A stretch of 64,000 nt of DNA from Roseibium sediminicola (GTDB lineage: Bacteria; Pseudomonadota; Alphaproteobacteria; Rhizobiales; Stappiaceae): assembly GCF_023156505.1 (NCBI RefSeq), contig NZ_JALNMJ010000021.1:37990-101989 (forward strand), written 5' to 3'. Made by a program: the position numbers and the translations under genes. Within the stretch, counting starts at the first letter, position 1. The number at the start of each line of letters is the position of its first letter. Below the pieces are notes generated by a model. The model was not told where the DNA came from, ran no database searches, and saw nothing but the letters and a program-made list of their open reading frames with translations. This document shows positions 8,529 through 16,486 of the stretch, one piece after another.

Positions 8529-8948
8529 ATGAAAGTGAAAACCACCCTTTTGACCGCTCTGGCGGCATTGGCAGTCGGCACGGTCGCTTCCGTGACCCTG
8601 CCGGTCGCAGCCCAGGCTGCTGATCGCACCGTTACCTGCAACGACGGCACAGTCTTTGATTTCGGTCCGGACGATGCGATCGGCAACGAAGTTGCCTGCG
8701 CCAATCACGGCGGTGTCAAGCCGGCTTCGCCGTTCAAGGCAAGCAAGATCAAGGCCCGTGGCATGACGGTCAAGCCGGCCAAGCCGGTGCGTGTTTCCGG
8801 CAATGGCGCTCAGCAGAATGCCGTTCCGGACGGGTCCTATGGCGGCAAGAACAAGGCCCTTGCCTGGTCCGCCGGCTGTTACGCCGAGTTCGGCCCGAAC
8901 GCCACCCACCCGGATGACGCGCTTCTGCAGAAGTGCCTCGGCAACTGA
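8529..8948 (+). CDS. small secreted protein, function unknown
   Basis: A 139-residue protein with a clear Sec signal peptide (MKVKTTLLTALAALAVGT, then a hydrophobic stretch to VAAQA with predicted cleavage before ADRTV). The mature part has four Cys: one in TVTCNDG, one in VACANHGG, one in SAGCYAEF and one in LQKCLGN, which suggests disulphides in the periplasm or outside. ATG 8529 is preceded by GGAG. I do not recognise the family. It is a single gene with its own terminator. Confidence 0.75.
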   Translation: MKVKTTLLTALAALAVGTVASVTLPVAAQAADRTVTCNDGTVFDFGPDDAIGNEVACANHGGVKPASPFKASKIKARGMTVKPAKPVRVSGNGAQQNAVPDGSYGGKNKALAWSAGCYAEFGPNATHPDDALLQKCLGN

Positions 8949-8990
8949 GAGCCGGCCAAGGTCATGATCTGACCTGACCGTTCAAGATAA

Positions 8991-9025
8991 CCCCGTGTTT
9001 CCGAGGAAACGCGGGGTTTCCTTCT
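8991..9025 (+). terminator. rho-independent terminator
   Basis: CCCCGTGTTTC pairs with GAAACGCGGGG across a 4-nt loop with one G-T pair, followed by TTTCCTT. It lies 42 nt after the stop of the secreted-protein gene. Confidence 0.8.
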
Positions 9026-9194
9026 GGGTGAAACAGGTTTGTTGCGCGAACGACCACTTGCTCGATGAAATAGAAACCGGCGCGAGCCCTCTTTCCGCAC
9101 AGTTTCTACACGTCTACGTCTCTGTTTATTTTTACGTATTCATGCTTGTCTAACCCATACGCTCTACACGAGAGTGAAGAGTGTTGAGGAAGGC

Positions 9195-12005
9195 ATGCGG
9201 TTCGAGGCGCTAAAAAGCAGTTTTCTGGATCTGACCAGCGATCCCATTGCGATCGGGCATCTGAGCCCTGGCGCGGACTGCGTGCGTCCCGTTTATCTGA
9301 ACAAGGCCTTCGCGGATACATTCGGTTTTGGGCTCGATGATATGCCCGCTCAGTCGGGTGAAAACTGGTTTCCCTCTGACGGGATTGAAGTTCCCCAAAC
9401 AACGGACGTTCGGCTTTCCCGGTCTGATGGCGGAGAAATTTGGGCAAGCCGGTCGGTGTTCCTCGTCGAGGATGACGAGGGCGGTGGTCATTATGTCTGC
9501 GCCAGCTACCGTGTTCTTTCCGAGGCTGGCGGCGAGGACCGGTATGCGCGACTGGTCGCAGCGCTGAACGCCTATCCGGACCCGATCGTCATTTTCGACC
9601 AGGATCTGAAACTGGTCTTTTGCAATGACGGTTATGCAGCGTCCATGTCGGACGATCCGCGGGAGCTATCGGAAGGCATGCATCTCAGGGAGGTGCTGGA
9701 ACTGGCCGTGCGCGACGGACGCTATCCGGATGCGGTTGGCCGGGAAGAGGACTGGATCAACAGGATCCTTTCGCCCGAGTTCCTGGAAAGCCGGTGGGAA
9801 GATGTCGAACTCGATGGCGACGTCCATCACCGCCTGTTGCGCTCCCGCAGCTCTTTTGGCGACCATGTCGTCATCCGGCTGAATTCGACCGAGTTGGTCC
9901 GGCAGAAGCGGGCAGCGGAGGCGGCGCAGGCGCGCCTGATCGCCGCCCTCAATGCCTATCCGTCGCCCTTCGTGATCTACGATTCCGACGATTGCCTTGT
10001 GGTCTGCAACGACGCCTATCGTGCCTCGATGTCGAACGATCCGTCGGATCTTAAAGTCGGGATGCACCGGACCGAGGTGGGCCGTATCGCCATCCGCGCC
10101 GGCAAGATCGCCAATGCTATTGGCCGCGAAGAAGAATGGATGTCCGATGAACATCAACAGGCCGAGCTGGCGAAACCTGTTCAGGATCTGGAGCTTCCCG
10201 GCGACGTGCATCACCGGTTGCTGCGCTCCCGCGTCGAAAACGGCGATCTGGTCATCTTGCGGATCGACACCACCGAGCTGGTGCGTCAGCGCCGGGCGCT
10301 AGAGGCCGCACAGGACCGTCTGGTGTCGGCGATCCGGGCCTATCCAGATCCCTTCGCGATCTACGATGTCGACCTCAAGCTTATGGTTTGGAATCCGGCC
10401 TACGAAGAGGCAATGGCCAGCAACGACGGACCACTCAAAGCAGGCACCAGGCTGAAGGACGTCCTGAGAGGCGTGGCCTGGTCTGGCAGGATCCCGGCCG
10501 CAGTCGGCCGCGAAGAAGAATGGGCGGAGGAGTACGCCGCGTCGCCGCGCCTGACGGCACCGGGGATCGAAGACATCGAGCTGGCGGACGATCAGCATCA
10601 CCGCGTGGTGCGCTCGCGAACCGAAAATGGTGAGTTTGTGGTCCTTCGGCTGAATTTCACAGAGGTCGTGCGTCAGCGCCGTGCCCTGGAGCAGGCAAAC
10701 CGCGAGATCACGCATATGGCGCTTCACGACGACCTGACCGGTTTGGGGAACCGCCGATATCTGGCACAGAAATTCGAGGAGCTTGAACAAGCGCGCCTTG
10801 AGAGCGGTGGAGAAATTGCAGCCCTCCATATCGATCTCGACCGGTTCAAGACAATCAACGACACGATGGGACATGCTGCGGGCGACGAGGTGTTGCTGAC
10901 GATCGCCCGCCGCATCCTGAGACACATCGGGCCTGAGGACAGCGTCGCCCGGATCGGCGGCGATGAATTTGTCATCCTGATGCCAATCGCCGGTGACAGC
11001 CGCAGGCCGGAACAGTTGGCCGAGACCCTGCTTGCGGATCTGGCGCGACCGCTTCTCTTCGAAGGCAAGGAATGCCGGTTTGGCGCGTCTGTCGGCCTGG
11101 CGCGCACACCGCTCGCTCGGCCCGATCAGCTGCTGACGACGTCCGATCTGGCCCTTTACAAGGCCAAGCGTCAGGGCAGGGGCCGTCTCGGGATCTTCGA
11201 CCGTTCCGACCTGGAAGAGGTTCAGCGCAACAAGGCGCTGGCAGATGATGTCTTGCGCGCGCTTGAGGCGGGTGAATTCGAGCCGTTCTACCAGCCGATC
11301 GTCGATGCCAAGTCCGGCCTGACCGTTGCCATTGAGACACTGGCGCGCTGGCGTCACCCGAGCAAGGGTATCCAGCTACCGGGCACGTTTTTGCCCATCG
11401 CTACTGACCTGAATGTCGCCGCGGATCTGGACCGGCAGGTGTTCGAACGGGCGATCGCCGAGTGCCAGCAAGCTTTCGGCCGCTGGTCCCGGCCGCCGTC
11501 GCTGTCGTTCAATGTCAGCGAGGACCGCATCAATCCGGGCACGATGGAGACGATCCGCCGGCAGGTGGCCGGTTATTCCGGCCAGGTCAGTTTCGAACTT
11601 CTGGAAACGATTTTCCTGGAGGAGCAGGATGACGACTTCCTGGAGCGCCTCGGTCAGCTGCGCAAGCTCGGCATCGCCATCGAGGTCGACGATTTCGGCA
11701 GAGGCCGGGCGTCGGTGGTTGCCCTGCAGCGCATCAACCCGGACCGGCTGAAGATCGACCGCCGCCTGTCGGCGCTGGTCGGCAGCGGCAGCAGCGGCCT
11801 GCGCCTGCTCCGCTCGATCATCGAGATCGGCCACGCGCTGGAACTGGGTGTCACCGCCGAAGGCGTCGAAACCCGTGAACAGGCCGACATCCTCGCCGGC
11901 CTTGGCTGCGACCGCCTGCAGGGGTTCTATTTTGCCCGGCCGATGGCGTTTACGGATCTAATGCGGTTTCTGGAAGAGCCGGGGCAGAGGCGGCAGGAGG
12001 CGTGA
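9195..12005 (+). CDS. multi-PAS GGDEF-EAL cyclic-di-GMP enzyme
   Basis: A 936-residue protein without obvious membrane segments. Residues 1-120 form a divergent PAS-like domain. Three tandem homologous PAS units follow, each with AYPDP/AYPSP, VGREE and HHRLLRSR or HHRVVRSR. The GGDEF domain has an intact RIGGDEF near residue 588 but GPED where the inhibitory I-site would have RxxD. The EAL domain starts near residue 695 with ETLARW instead of EALxRW, and keeps the expected Asn (FNVSED), Glu, Asp pair (VDDFGRG), Lys (LKIDRR) and TAEGVET. It is likely to make or degrade c-di-GMP in response to a cytoplasmic signal. ATG 9195 is favoured over GTG 9174 because AGGAAGG precedes it. Confidence 0.88.
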   Translation: MRFEALKSSFLDLTSDPIAIGHLSPGADCVRPVYLNKAFADTFGFGLDDMPAQSGENWFPSDGIEVPQTTDVRLSRSDGGEIWASRSVFLVEDDEGGGHYVCASYRVLSEAGGEDRYARLVAALNAYPDPIVIFDQDLKLVFCNDGYAASMSDDPRELSEGMHLREVLELAVRDGRYPDAVGREEDWINRILSPEFLESRWEDVELDGDVHHRLLRSRSSFGDHVVIRLNSTELVRQKRAAEAAQARLIAALNAYPSPFVIYDSDDCLVVCNDAYRASMSNDPSDLKVGMHRTEVGRIAIRAGKIANAIGREEEWMSDEHQQAELAKPVQDLELPGDVHHRLLRSRVENGDLVILRIDTTELVRQRRALEAAQDRLVSAIRAYPDPFAIYDVDLKLMVWNPAYEEAMASNDGPLKAGTRLKDVLRGVAWSGRIPAAVGREEEWAEEYAASPRLTAPGIEDIELADDQHHRVVRSRTENGEFVVLRLNFTEVVRQRRALEQANREITHMALHDDLTGLGNRRYLAQKFEELEQARLESGGEIAALHIDLDRFKTINDTMGHAAGDEVLLTIARRILRHIGPEDSVARIGGDEFVILMPIAGDSRRPEQLAETLLADLARPLLFEGKECRFGASVGLARTPLARPDQLLTTSDLALYKAKRQGRGRLGIFDRSDLEEVQRNKALADDVLRALEAGEFEPFYQPIVDAKSGLTVAIETLARWRHPSKGIQLPGTFLPIATDLNVAADLDRQVFERAIAECQQAFGRWSRPPSLSFNVSEDRINPGTMETIRRQVAGYSGQVSFELLETIFLEEQDDDFLERLGQLRKLGIAIEVDDFGRGRASVVALQRINPDRLKIDRRLSALVGSGSSGLRLLRSIIEIGHALELGVTAEGVETREQADILAGLGCDRLQGFYFARPMAFTDLMRFLEEPGQRRQEA

Positions 12006-12189
12006 AGCGGGCTAAGCTGTGAACGCCATCGGAAAGACACCGGTGGCAAGGTGTGTCGCTGACCGGAACCGGGTCTTGAAGTATCGCTACGGACTTCATG
12101 GCCGACGGGACAAATCTGACGGGAGTAGAGCACCCTCTTCACGCAGACACCAGTGCGGGGCCTGGTCAAACAGGGCCGGTGGTCGCTAC

Positions 12190-12220
12190 AAACAAAGGGG
12201 CCAGGACATGGCCTGGCCCC
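12190..12220 (-). terminator. terminator of the GAPDH-like gene
   Basis: Read on the minus strand, GGGGCCAGG pairs with CCTGGCCCC, followed by TTTGTTTG. It lies 21 nt after the stop codon at 12242. Confidence 0.75.
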
Positions 12221-12241
12221 TTCAGGTCGTTCACGTCAATT

Positions 12242-13675
12242 TCAGGCAGGGACCGACGGGTATTTCATGCCGGCGACTTCCTGCATCAGGCGGATCACCT
12301 GGGTGCTGTAGCCCGCTTCGTTGTCGTACCAGACGTAGAGAACCAGACGGTTGCCGTCGACGATGGTGGCTTGGCTGTCGACCACGCCGGCATGGGTGGA
12401 GCCGACCAGGTCGGAGGAGACCAGCTCGGTCGAGGACGTGTAATCGATCTGGTCCTGCATCGGCGACTGCACGGAAACGCCGCGCAGGTAGTCGTTCATT
12501 TCCGCAGCCGTCGTCTCGCGCTTGAGGTTCAGGTTGAGGATGGCCATCGAGACATTGGGGATCGGCACCCGAACTGCGTTGCCGGTCAGCTTGCCCTTCA
12601 TTTCGGGCAGGCATTTTGCCACGGCGCTTGCGGCGCCCGTGCTTGTCAGCACCATGTTCAAGGGCGCGGACCGGCCACGGCGGTCGCCGCTGTGATAGTT
12701 GTCGATCAGGTTCTGGTCGTTGGTGAAGGCGTGGATGGTCTCGACGTGGCCGTTCTCGATCCCGAACTCGTCGTTGATCACCTTGAGCACCGGGGTGATC
12801 GCGTTGGTGGTGCAGGAGGCGGCGCTCAGGATGTCGTCGTCTTCGGTGATGTCACCGTGGTTCACGCCATAGACGACATTCTTGATGTTGCCCTTGCCCG
12901 GGGCGGTCAGAATGACCTTGGACGCGCCCGGGCATTTCAGATGCTGGCCAAGGCCGGCCTCGTCGCGCCAGATGCCGGTGTTGTCGACCACCAGCGCATT
13001 CTTGATGCCGTATTTGGTGTAATCGACCTCGGCGGGCGAACTGGCGTAGATTACCTGAATATAGTTGCCGTTGGCGATGATGGCGTTCTGCTCTTCATCC
13101 ACCGTGATCGATCCGCTGAAGGCGCCGTGGACGGAATCCCGCCGCAGCAGGCTGGAGCGTTTTTTCAGATCGCCGTCCTTGCCACCGCGCACCACAATCG
13201 CACGCAGGCGCATCTTGTTGCCGGCGCCGACGCGTTCGATCAGCATGCGGGCGAGCAGGCGGCCGATGCGGCCGAAACCGTAAAGAACGACGTCTTGAGG
13301 TTCCTGCAGGATGGAGGTCTTGCCGGTGTTGATGCTGGCAAGCTGCTCTTCCAGGAAGCTCTTAACGTCGCCGCCCTTTTCCATGTAGCCGTGGCACAGT
13401 TTGCCGAGATCGACACGGGAGGCGGCAAGGTCCATCTCGAGCATCGCCTTGACGATGTCGAGGCTCTTGGAAACTTCCAGCTCCTGGCCGGTGATCTGCA
13501 GGGAATAACGGTGCGCCTTGATGATCTCGATGGCGGAATTGTTCAAAAGCCGGCGTCCGAAAATCCGGATGTTGATGCCGTAGTCGCGGTAGAGATGACC
13601 GACCAGCGGGATCATCTGCTCGGCGGCGGATTGCTGTTCCTTCCAGTTATCGAAGTGATTATCCATAGCCGCCAT
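12242..13675 (-). CDS. glyceraldehyde-3-phosphate dehydrogenase-like protein, long form
   Basis: A 477-residue protein of the GAPDH family with about 130 additional N-terminal residues. The NAD fold starts at VVLYGFGRIGRLLARM, the catalytic Cys is in ILSAASCTTNAITPVL, and GRSAPLNMVLTSTGAASAV and YVWYDNEAGYSTQVIRL are conserved C-terminal motifs. Long-form proteins of this size are a known subgroup distinct from glycolytic GapA; whether it works in glycolysis, gluconeogenesis or another NAD(P)-linked oxidation cannot be told here. AAGGAG precedes the start at 13675; a longer open frame upstream has no ribosome site. It stands alone with its own terminator. Confidence 0.85.
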   Translation of the reverse strand: MAAMDNHFDNWKEQQSAAEQMIPLVGHLYRDYGINIRIFGRRLLNNSAIEIIKAHRYSLQITGQELEVSKSLDIVKAMLEMDLAASRVDLGKLCHGYMEKGGDVKSFLEEQLASINTGKTSILQEPQDVVLYGFGRIGRLLARMLIERVGAGNKMRLRAIVVRGGKDGDLKKRSSLLRRDSVHGAFSGSITVDEEQNAIIANGNYIQVIYASSPAEVDYTKYGIKNALVVDNTGIWRDEAGLGQHLKCPGASKVILTAPGKGNIKNVVYGVNHGDITEDDDILSAASCTTNAITPVLKVINDEFGIENGHVETIHAFTNDQNLIDNYHSGDRRGRSAPLNMVLTSTGAASAVAKCLPEMKGKLTGNAVRVPIPNVSMAILNLNLKRETTAAEMNDYLRGVSVQSPMQDQIDYTSSTELVSSDLVGSTHAGVVDSQATIVDGNRLVLYVWYDNEAGYSTQVIRLMQEVAGMKYPSVPA

Positions 13676-14607
13676 ACCCAACAACTCCTTATGGTCTTTC
13701 CAGCGCATTAATCGGCAAGTCTTTCGCCTGCGCCCGGTGTTTATCTCCAGTGCAAACGCAATGTCCATAAGCCGTTTGAAGGCTAATCGATTGAAATATG
13801 GGAGAGATGTATTTAGCGACGTTCCGGCCACAGGGAAGGTCGCATCAGGAACACTGCCGGGTACCGGAAATTGGCGCGGGTAGACTTGGTTTGAGCTCAA
13901 CAACAGAGGGCCGGGCCGGGCTGATCGCGGACATCATTGGATGAGGCCGTTGGGGTCGGCTTGCGCCGCTTTCAGAAGGTCTGCTTTCAGATGCGGAGTG
14001 TTGATGACTGCCGTTCCGCATCCGGCCCATTTAAGCGTTCTGAGTGTTTGCGAGTATTTCCAGGTCGGCCAATCCTGAAGGGCAGGTCTTTCGGTCCCGG
14101 CCCGATGTGGACACTGACCTAATTCAAGGCCTCGCCGCGACTTACCTGCCGCAGCGTTAGAACAAGGAATAAGTGCTGACTGATGCTGATCGCACAGGGT
14201 AAGGAATGCCAAAACCGGAAAACTGGCAGGACTGCGAGACCAAGGTGTGCGATGCCATGAGCCAGCGCTGGAGGAGTGTGAATTGGCGATGGGGCTCAAT
14301 GCCGGTCGGCGCCGCAGGTTATTGAATTTGCATATGCCGGAGGGCACAGCTGTGGAGCCGATCCAAAGCTGGCACCTTGGACCAGCCTGTGTCGCGACTT
14401 TTGCAAGTGAAATTTTTTCCCTCATCTAAAAGTTGACATCTTCCCTGAAAACCCATAGAGACGATCCATCGATATTTTCTTGCTGAGCTATGGTTGCAAC
14501 GCGATTAGCACCGCGTTCTGAGCGAAACTCCCTTTAAAGCATCGTTTTCATCAGCCGCGAGCCCTTGGCTCGTCGGTTCCTCTCTCTATGCTATGAAAGG
14601 GTTCATC
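13676..14607. other. gene-poor stretch before the cold-shock gene
   Basis: Open frames of up to 163 codons occur on both strands but none has a recognisable protein pattern or a convincing ribosome-binding site, and they overlap each other. The only support for function is the promoter-like signal at 14433 and the probable long 5' leader of the cold-shock mRNA. The stretch may contain degraded sequence. Confidence 0.4.
14433..14461 (+). promoter_or_regulatory. possible sigma-70 promoter of the cold-shock gene
   Basis: A perfect -35 box TTGACA (14433-14438) is followed after 17 nt by TAGAGA, a weak -10. Transcription from here would give an untranslated leader of about 140 nt, the length expected for a cold-shock mRNA. 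Confidence 0.4.
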
Positions 14608-14817
14608 ATGACCACTGGCACAGTAAAATGGTTCAATTCCACCAAAGGCTTCGGCTTCATTCAGCCTGACAACGGCGGCCCGGACGCATTTGTCCACATC
14701 ACCGCTGTCGAGCGTGCTGGCATGCAGGAAATCGTTGAAGGCCAGAAAATTGGCTACGACATGGAGCGTGACACCAAGTCGGGCAAGATGTCCGCCTGCA
14801 ATCTGCAGGCCGCCTGA
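14608..14817 (+). CDS. cold-shock domain protein (CspA family)
   Basis: A 69-residue single-domain RNA/ssDNA-binding protein. GTVKWFNSTKGFGFIQPD carries RNP1 (KGFGFI), and DAFVHITAVERAG holds RNP2 (FVHI). Such proteins melt RNA structure at low temperature or in stationary phase. ATG 14608 with AAAGG upstream is preferred over an upstream in-frame ATG at 14593. It is followed by a terminator and two small charged-protein genes. A long leader upstream suggests post-transcriptional control. Confidence 0.95.
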   Translation: MTTGTVKWFNSTKGFGFIQPDNGGPDAFVHITAVERAGMQEIVEGQKIGYDMERDTKSGKMSACNLQAA

Positions 14818-14884
14818 AAGATCCGGACTCTGCTTTCCCTTGACCACGGATGTACTGGCACTGTCGAAAGCATGAGACCAAGTG

Positions 14885-14911
14885 AGGTCAGGCAAGTTGC
14901 CTGGCCTTTTT
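14885..14911 (+). terminator. rho-independent terminator after the cold-shock gene
   Basis: AGGTCAGGCAA pairs with TTGCCTGGCCT across a one- to three-base turn, followed by a run of T to 14911. Confidence 0.8.
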
Positions 14912-14951
14912 CGTAGCTGCTCACCGGGGAGCGTCCTCCACGAGGAAAGCC

Positions 14952-15176
14952 ATGACCGAGAATTACAGCAAGGTCCGCCAGCGGGCTGAAGTTGCTTTTG
15001 GTAAAACCCAGTCGCAGTTCTTCGAACGCCAACGTGCAATTGAAGACCTGAACTCGATCGTAATCGCCCGCGAAGAAAAAACCCAGAGGCTGCGAGAGGC
15101 TCGGCTTGCCAAAGAATTGCAAGACAGCGTGGCCTCGGCAACCAAGCCCGTTTCGAAACGTGCAAAAAGTCTTTAA
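14952..15176 (+). CDS. small charged protein, unknown function
   Basis: A 74-residue, Lys/Arg/Glu-rich protein (MTENYSKVRQRAEVAFGK) with a predicted helical character throughout and no membrane segment. A GAGGA ribosome site lies 6 nt before the ATG. It sits between the cold-shock gene and a DUF6481-like gene and may be induced with them. I do not recognise a named family. Confidence 0.7.
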   Translation: MTENYSKVRQRAEVAFGKTQSQFFERQRAIEDLNSIVIAREEKTQRLREARLAKELQDSVASATKPVSKRAKSL

Positions 15177-15211
15177 GTCGCTAAGCGTAACCCATCAAAT
15201 GGAATTGAGAT

Positions 15212-15592
15212 TTGAAAAATATTAAAAACAACGAACACTCCGACCGCCGCAGCGCTGCGGCAGATGCAAAGGCAGCCCTAGTTGAGGCCTTTCGTGCCGC
15301 AAAGGAAGCTGCCGAACCGACCCGCGAAGCCAGACAGACGGAGCGGCGCTTGATTGCGGAAGCTCGTGATAAGCGCCGTGTCGAGCGCGAGCAGGTGAAG
15401 CTTGACGAACGTAATCGTGTTGCCGCTGAAGCTGCTGCACGAGATGCCGCCGTTGCTGCTGCAGCCAGAGCTGAAATCGATGCGCGCGAGTTGGCTGACA
15501 AGAACCGTATCGAACGCGTCCTGCAAGACGAAGCAGCCCGCAAAGCTGAACGCGACCGGCGCTATGCAAATCGAAAAGCCCGTCAGGCCTGA
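15212..15592 (+). CDS. DUF6481-like alanine/arginine-rich protein
   Basis: A 126-residue, highly charged helical protein. It begins MKNIKNNEHSDRRSAAADAK and is filled with Ala, Arg and Glu, ending in RDRRYANRKARQA. This pattern matches my recollection of the DUF6481 family, which is common in Hyphomicrobiales near cold-shock genes. The start codon appears to be TTG (15212), with GGA-rich sequence upstream; no in-frame ATG gives the conserved N-terminus. Its role is unknown; RNA association is only a guess from the charge. Confidence 0.7.
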   Translation: MKNIKNNEHSDRRSAAADAKAALVEAFRAAKEAAEPTREARQTERRLIAEARDKRRVEREQVKLDERNRVAAEAAARDAAVAAAARAEIDARELADKNRIERVLQDEAARKAERDRRYANRKARQA

Positions 15593-15760
15593 AAGTGTCC
15601 TGACGCGAAAGTCGTCGATTGGTCGTGCCTATTGGAGCAGTTGTGCGGAACGGGTAGATTATTCACTTTCAGTCTACGATCAGATCGACACGATCTTCCG
15701 GCTGCGTCACTATGACAGCGCAAAGCACCCGTTCCTTCCAAATCCGCTTGCGCGCGCCCC

Positions 15761-16486
15761 TCAATCAAACACATACCCGATCCCCCGGACCGTCCGGATC
15801 GTTTCCGGCTTGGTCGGGTTCATCTCGATCTTGCGGCGCAGCCTTGAGATGCGCAGGTCGATGGAGCGGTCGAAGGGTTCCCAACCCTTGTCATGGGCCT
15901 GTTCCAGGAGCTGGTCGCGGTTTAGGACGCGGCCGCGGTTTTCGGCGAAGACGCGCAAAAGGCTGAATTCCATGGCGGTGATGGCAATCTCGTCGCCGGT
16001 GGATGCATAAAGCTTGGCGCCGTCGAGGTCGAGGCGGCAGGGGCCGAAGGGGACCGTGCCGGTCTGGCGGTCCTTTTGCTGCTGCTCGGCGCCGGCGAAG
16101 GTCTGGCGGCGCAGGGCCGCCTTGATGCGGGCTTCCAGTTCGCGCAGGTCCACCGGCTTACCGACATAGTCATCGGCGCCCATTTCCAGTCCGACGATCC
16201 GGTCGACCACTTCGCTCGCCGCCGTCAGCATGATCACCGGCACGGTCGAGCTGGCGCGCAGATTGCGCAGGGCCGTCAGGCCGTCGGTGCCGGGCATGTT
16301 GACGTCGAGAATGATCAGGGCGGGCTCCAAGGTTTCCAGGAGCTTCGCCATTTCGTCGGCATTCGGCGCTTCGGACACCGCGTAGCCGCGTTCGCTCAGG
16401 TATTCGGCGACCATCTCGCGCAGATGAGGTTCGTCATCGCAGACCAGAATCTGTTTTTGCGCGAGGTCCAAAGAGGGGCTTGTCAT
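15761..16486 (-). CDS. OmpR/PhoB-type response regulator
   Basis: A 241-residue two-domain regulator. The receiver (residues about 12-125) has the acidic pocket CDDEP, the phospho-acceptor D61 (IILDVNMPG), T88 and K110 (VGKPVD). The C-terminal winged helix (about 145-240) contains FSLLRVFAENRGRVLNRDQL, the recognition region RSIDLRISRLRRKIE and the wing VRGIGYVF. Its start overlaps the stop of the upstream hybrid kinase in an ATGA, so the pair forms one translationally coupled two-component system. Target genes are not evident. Confidence 0.93.
   Translation of the reverse strand: MTSPSLDLAQKQILVCDDEPHLREMVAEYLSERGYAVSEAPNADEMAKLLETLEPALIILDVNMPGTDGLTALRNLRASSTVPVIMLTAASEVVDRIVGLEMGADDYVGKPVDLRELEARIKAALRRQTFAGAEQQQKDRQTGTVPFGPCRLDLDGAKLYASTGDEIAITAMEFSLLRVFAENRGRVLNRDQLLEQAHDKGWEPFDRSIDLRISRLRRKIEMNPTKPETIRTVRGIGYVFD

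Noticed and set aside
12098..13711. A 537-codon plus-strand frame across the GAPDH-like gene
   Set aside because: The minus strand encodes a clear GAPDH family protein with a ribosome site and a terminator; the plus frame is a shadow.
13934..14425. A 163-codon minus-strand frame upstream of the cold-shock gene
   Set aside because: Its composition is irregular, no motif or ribosome site is present, and opposing frames are equally open.
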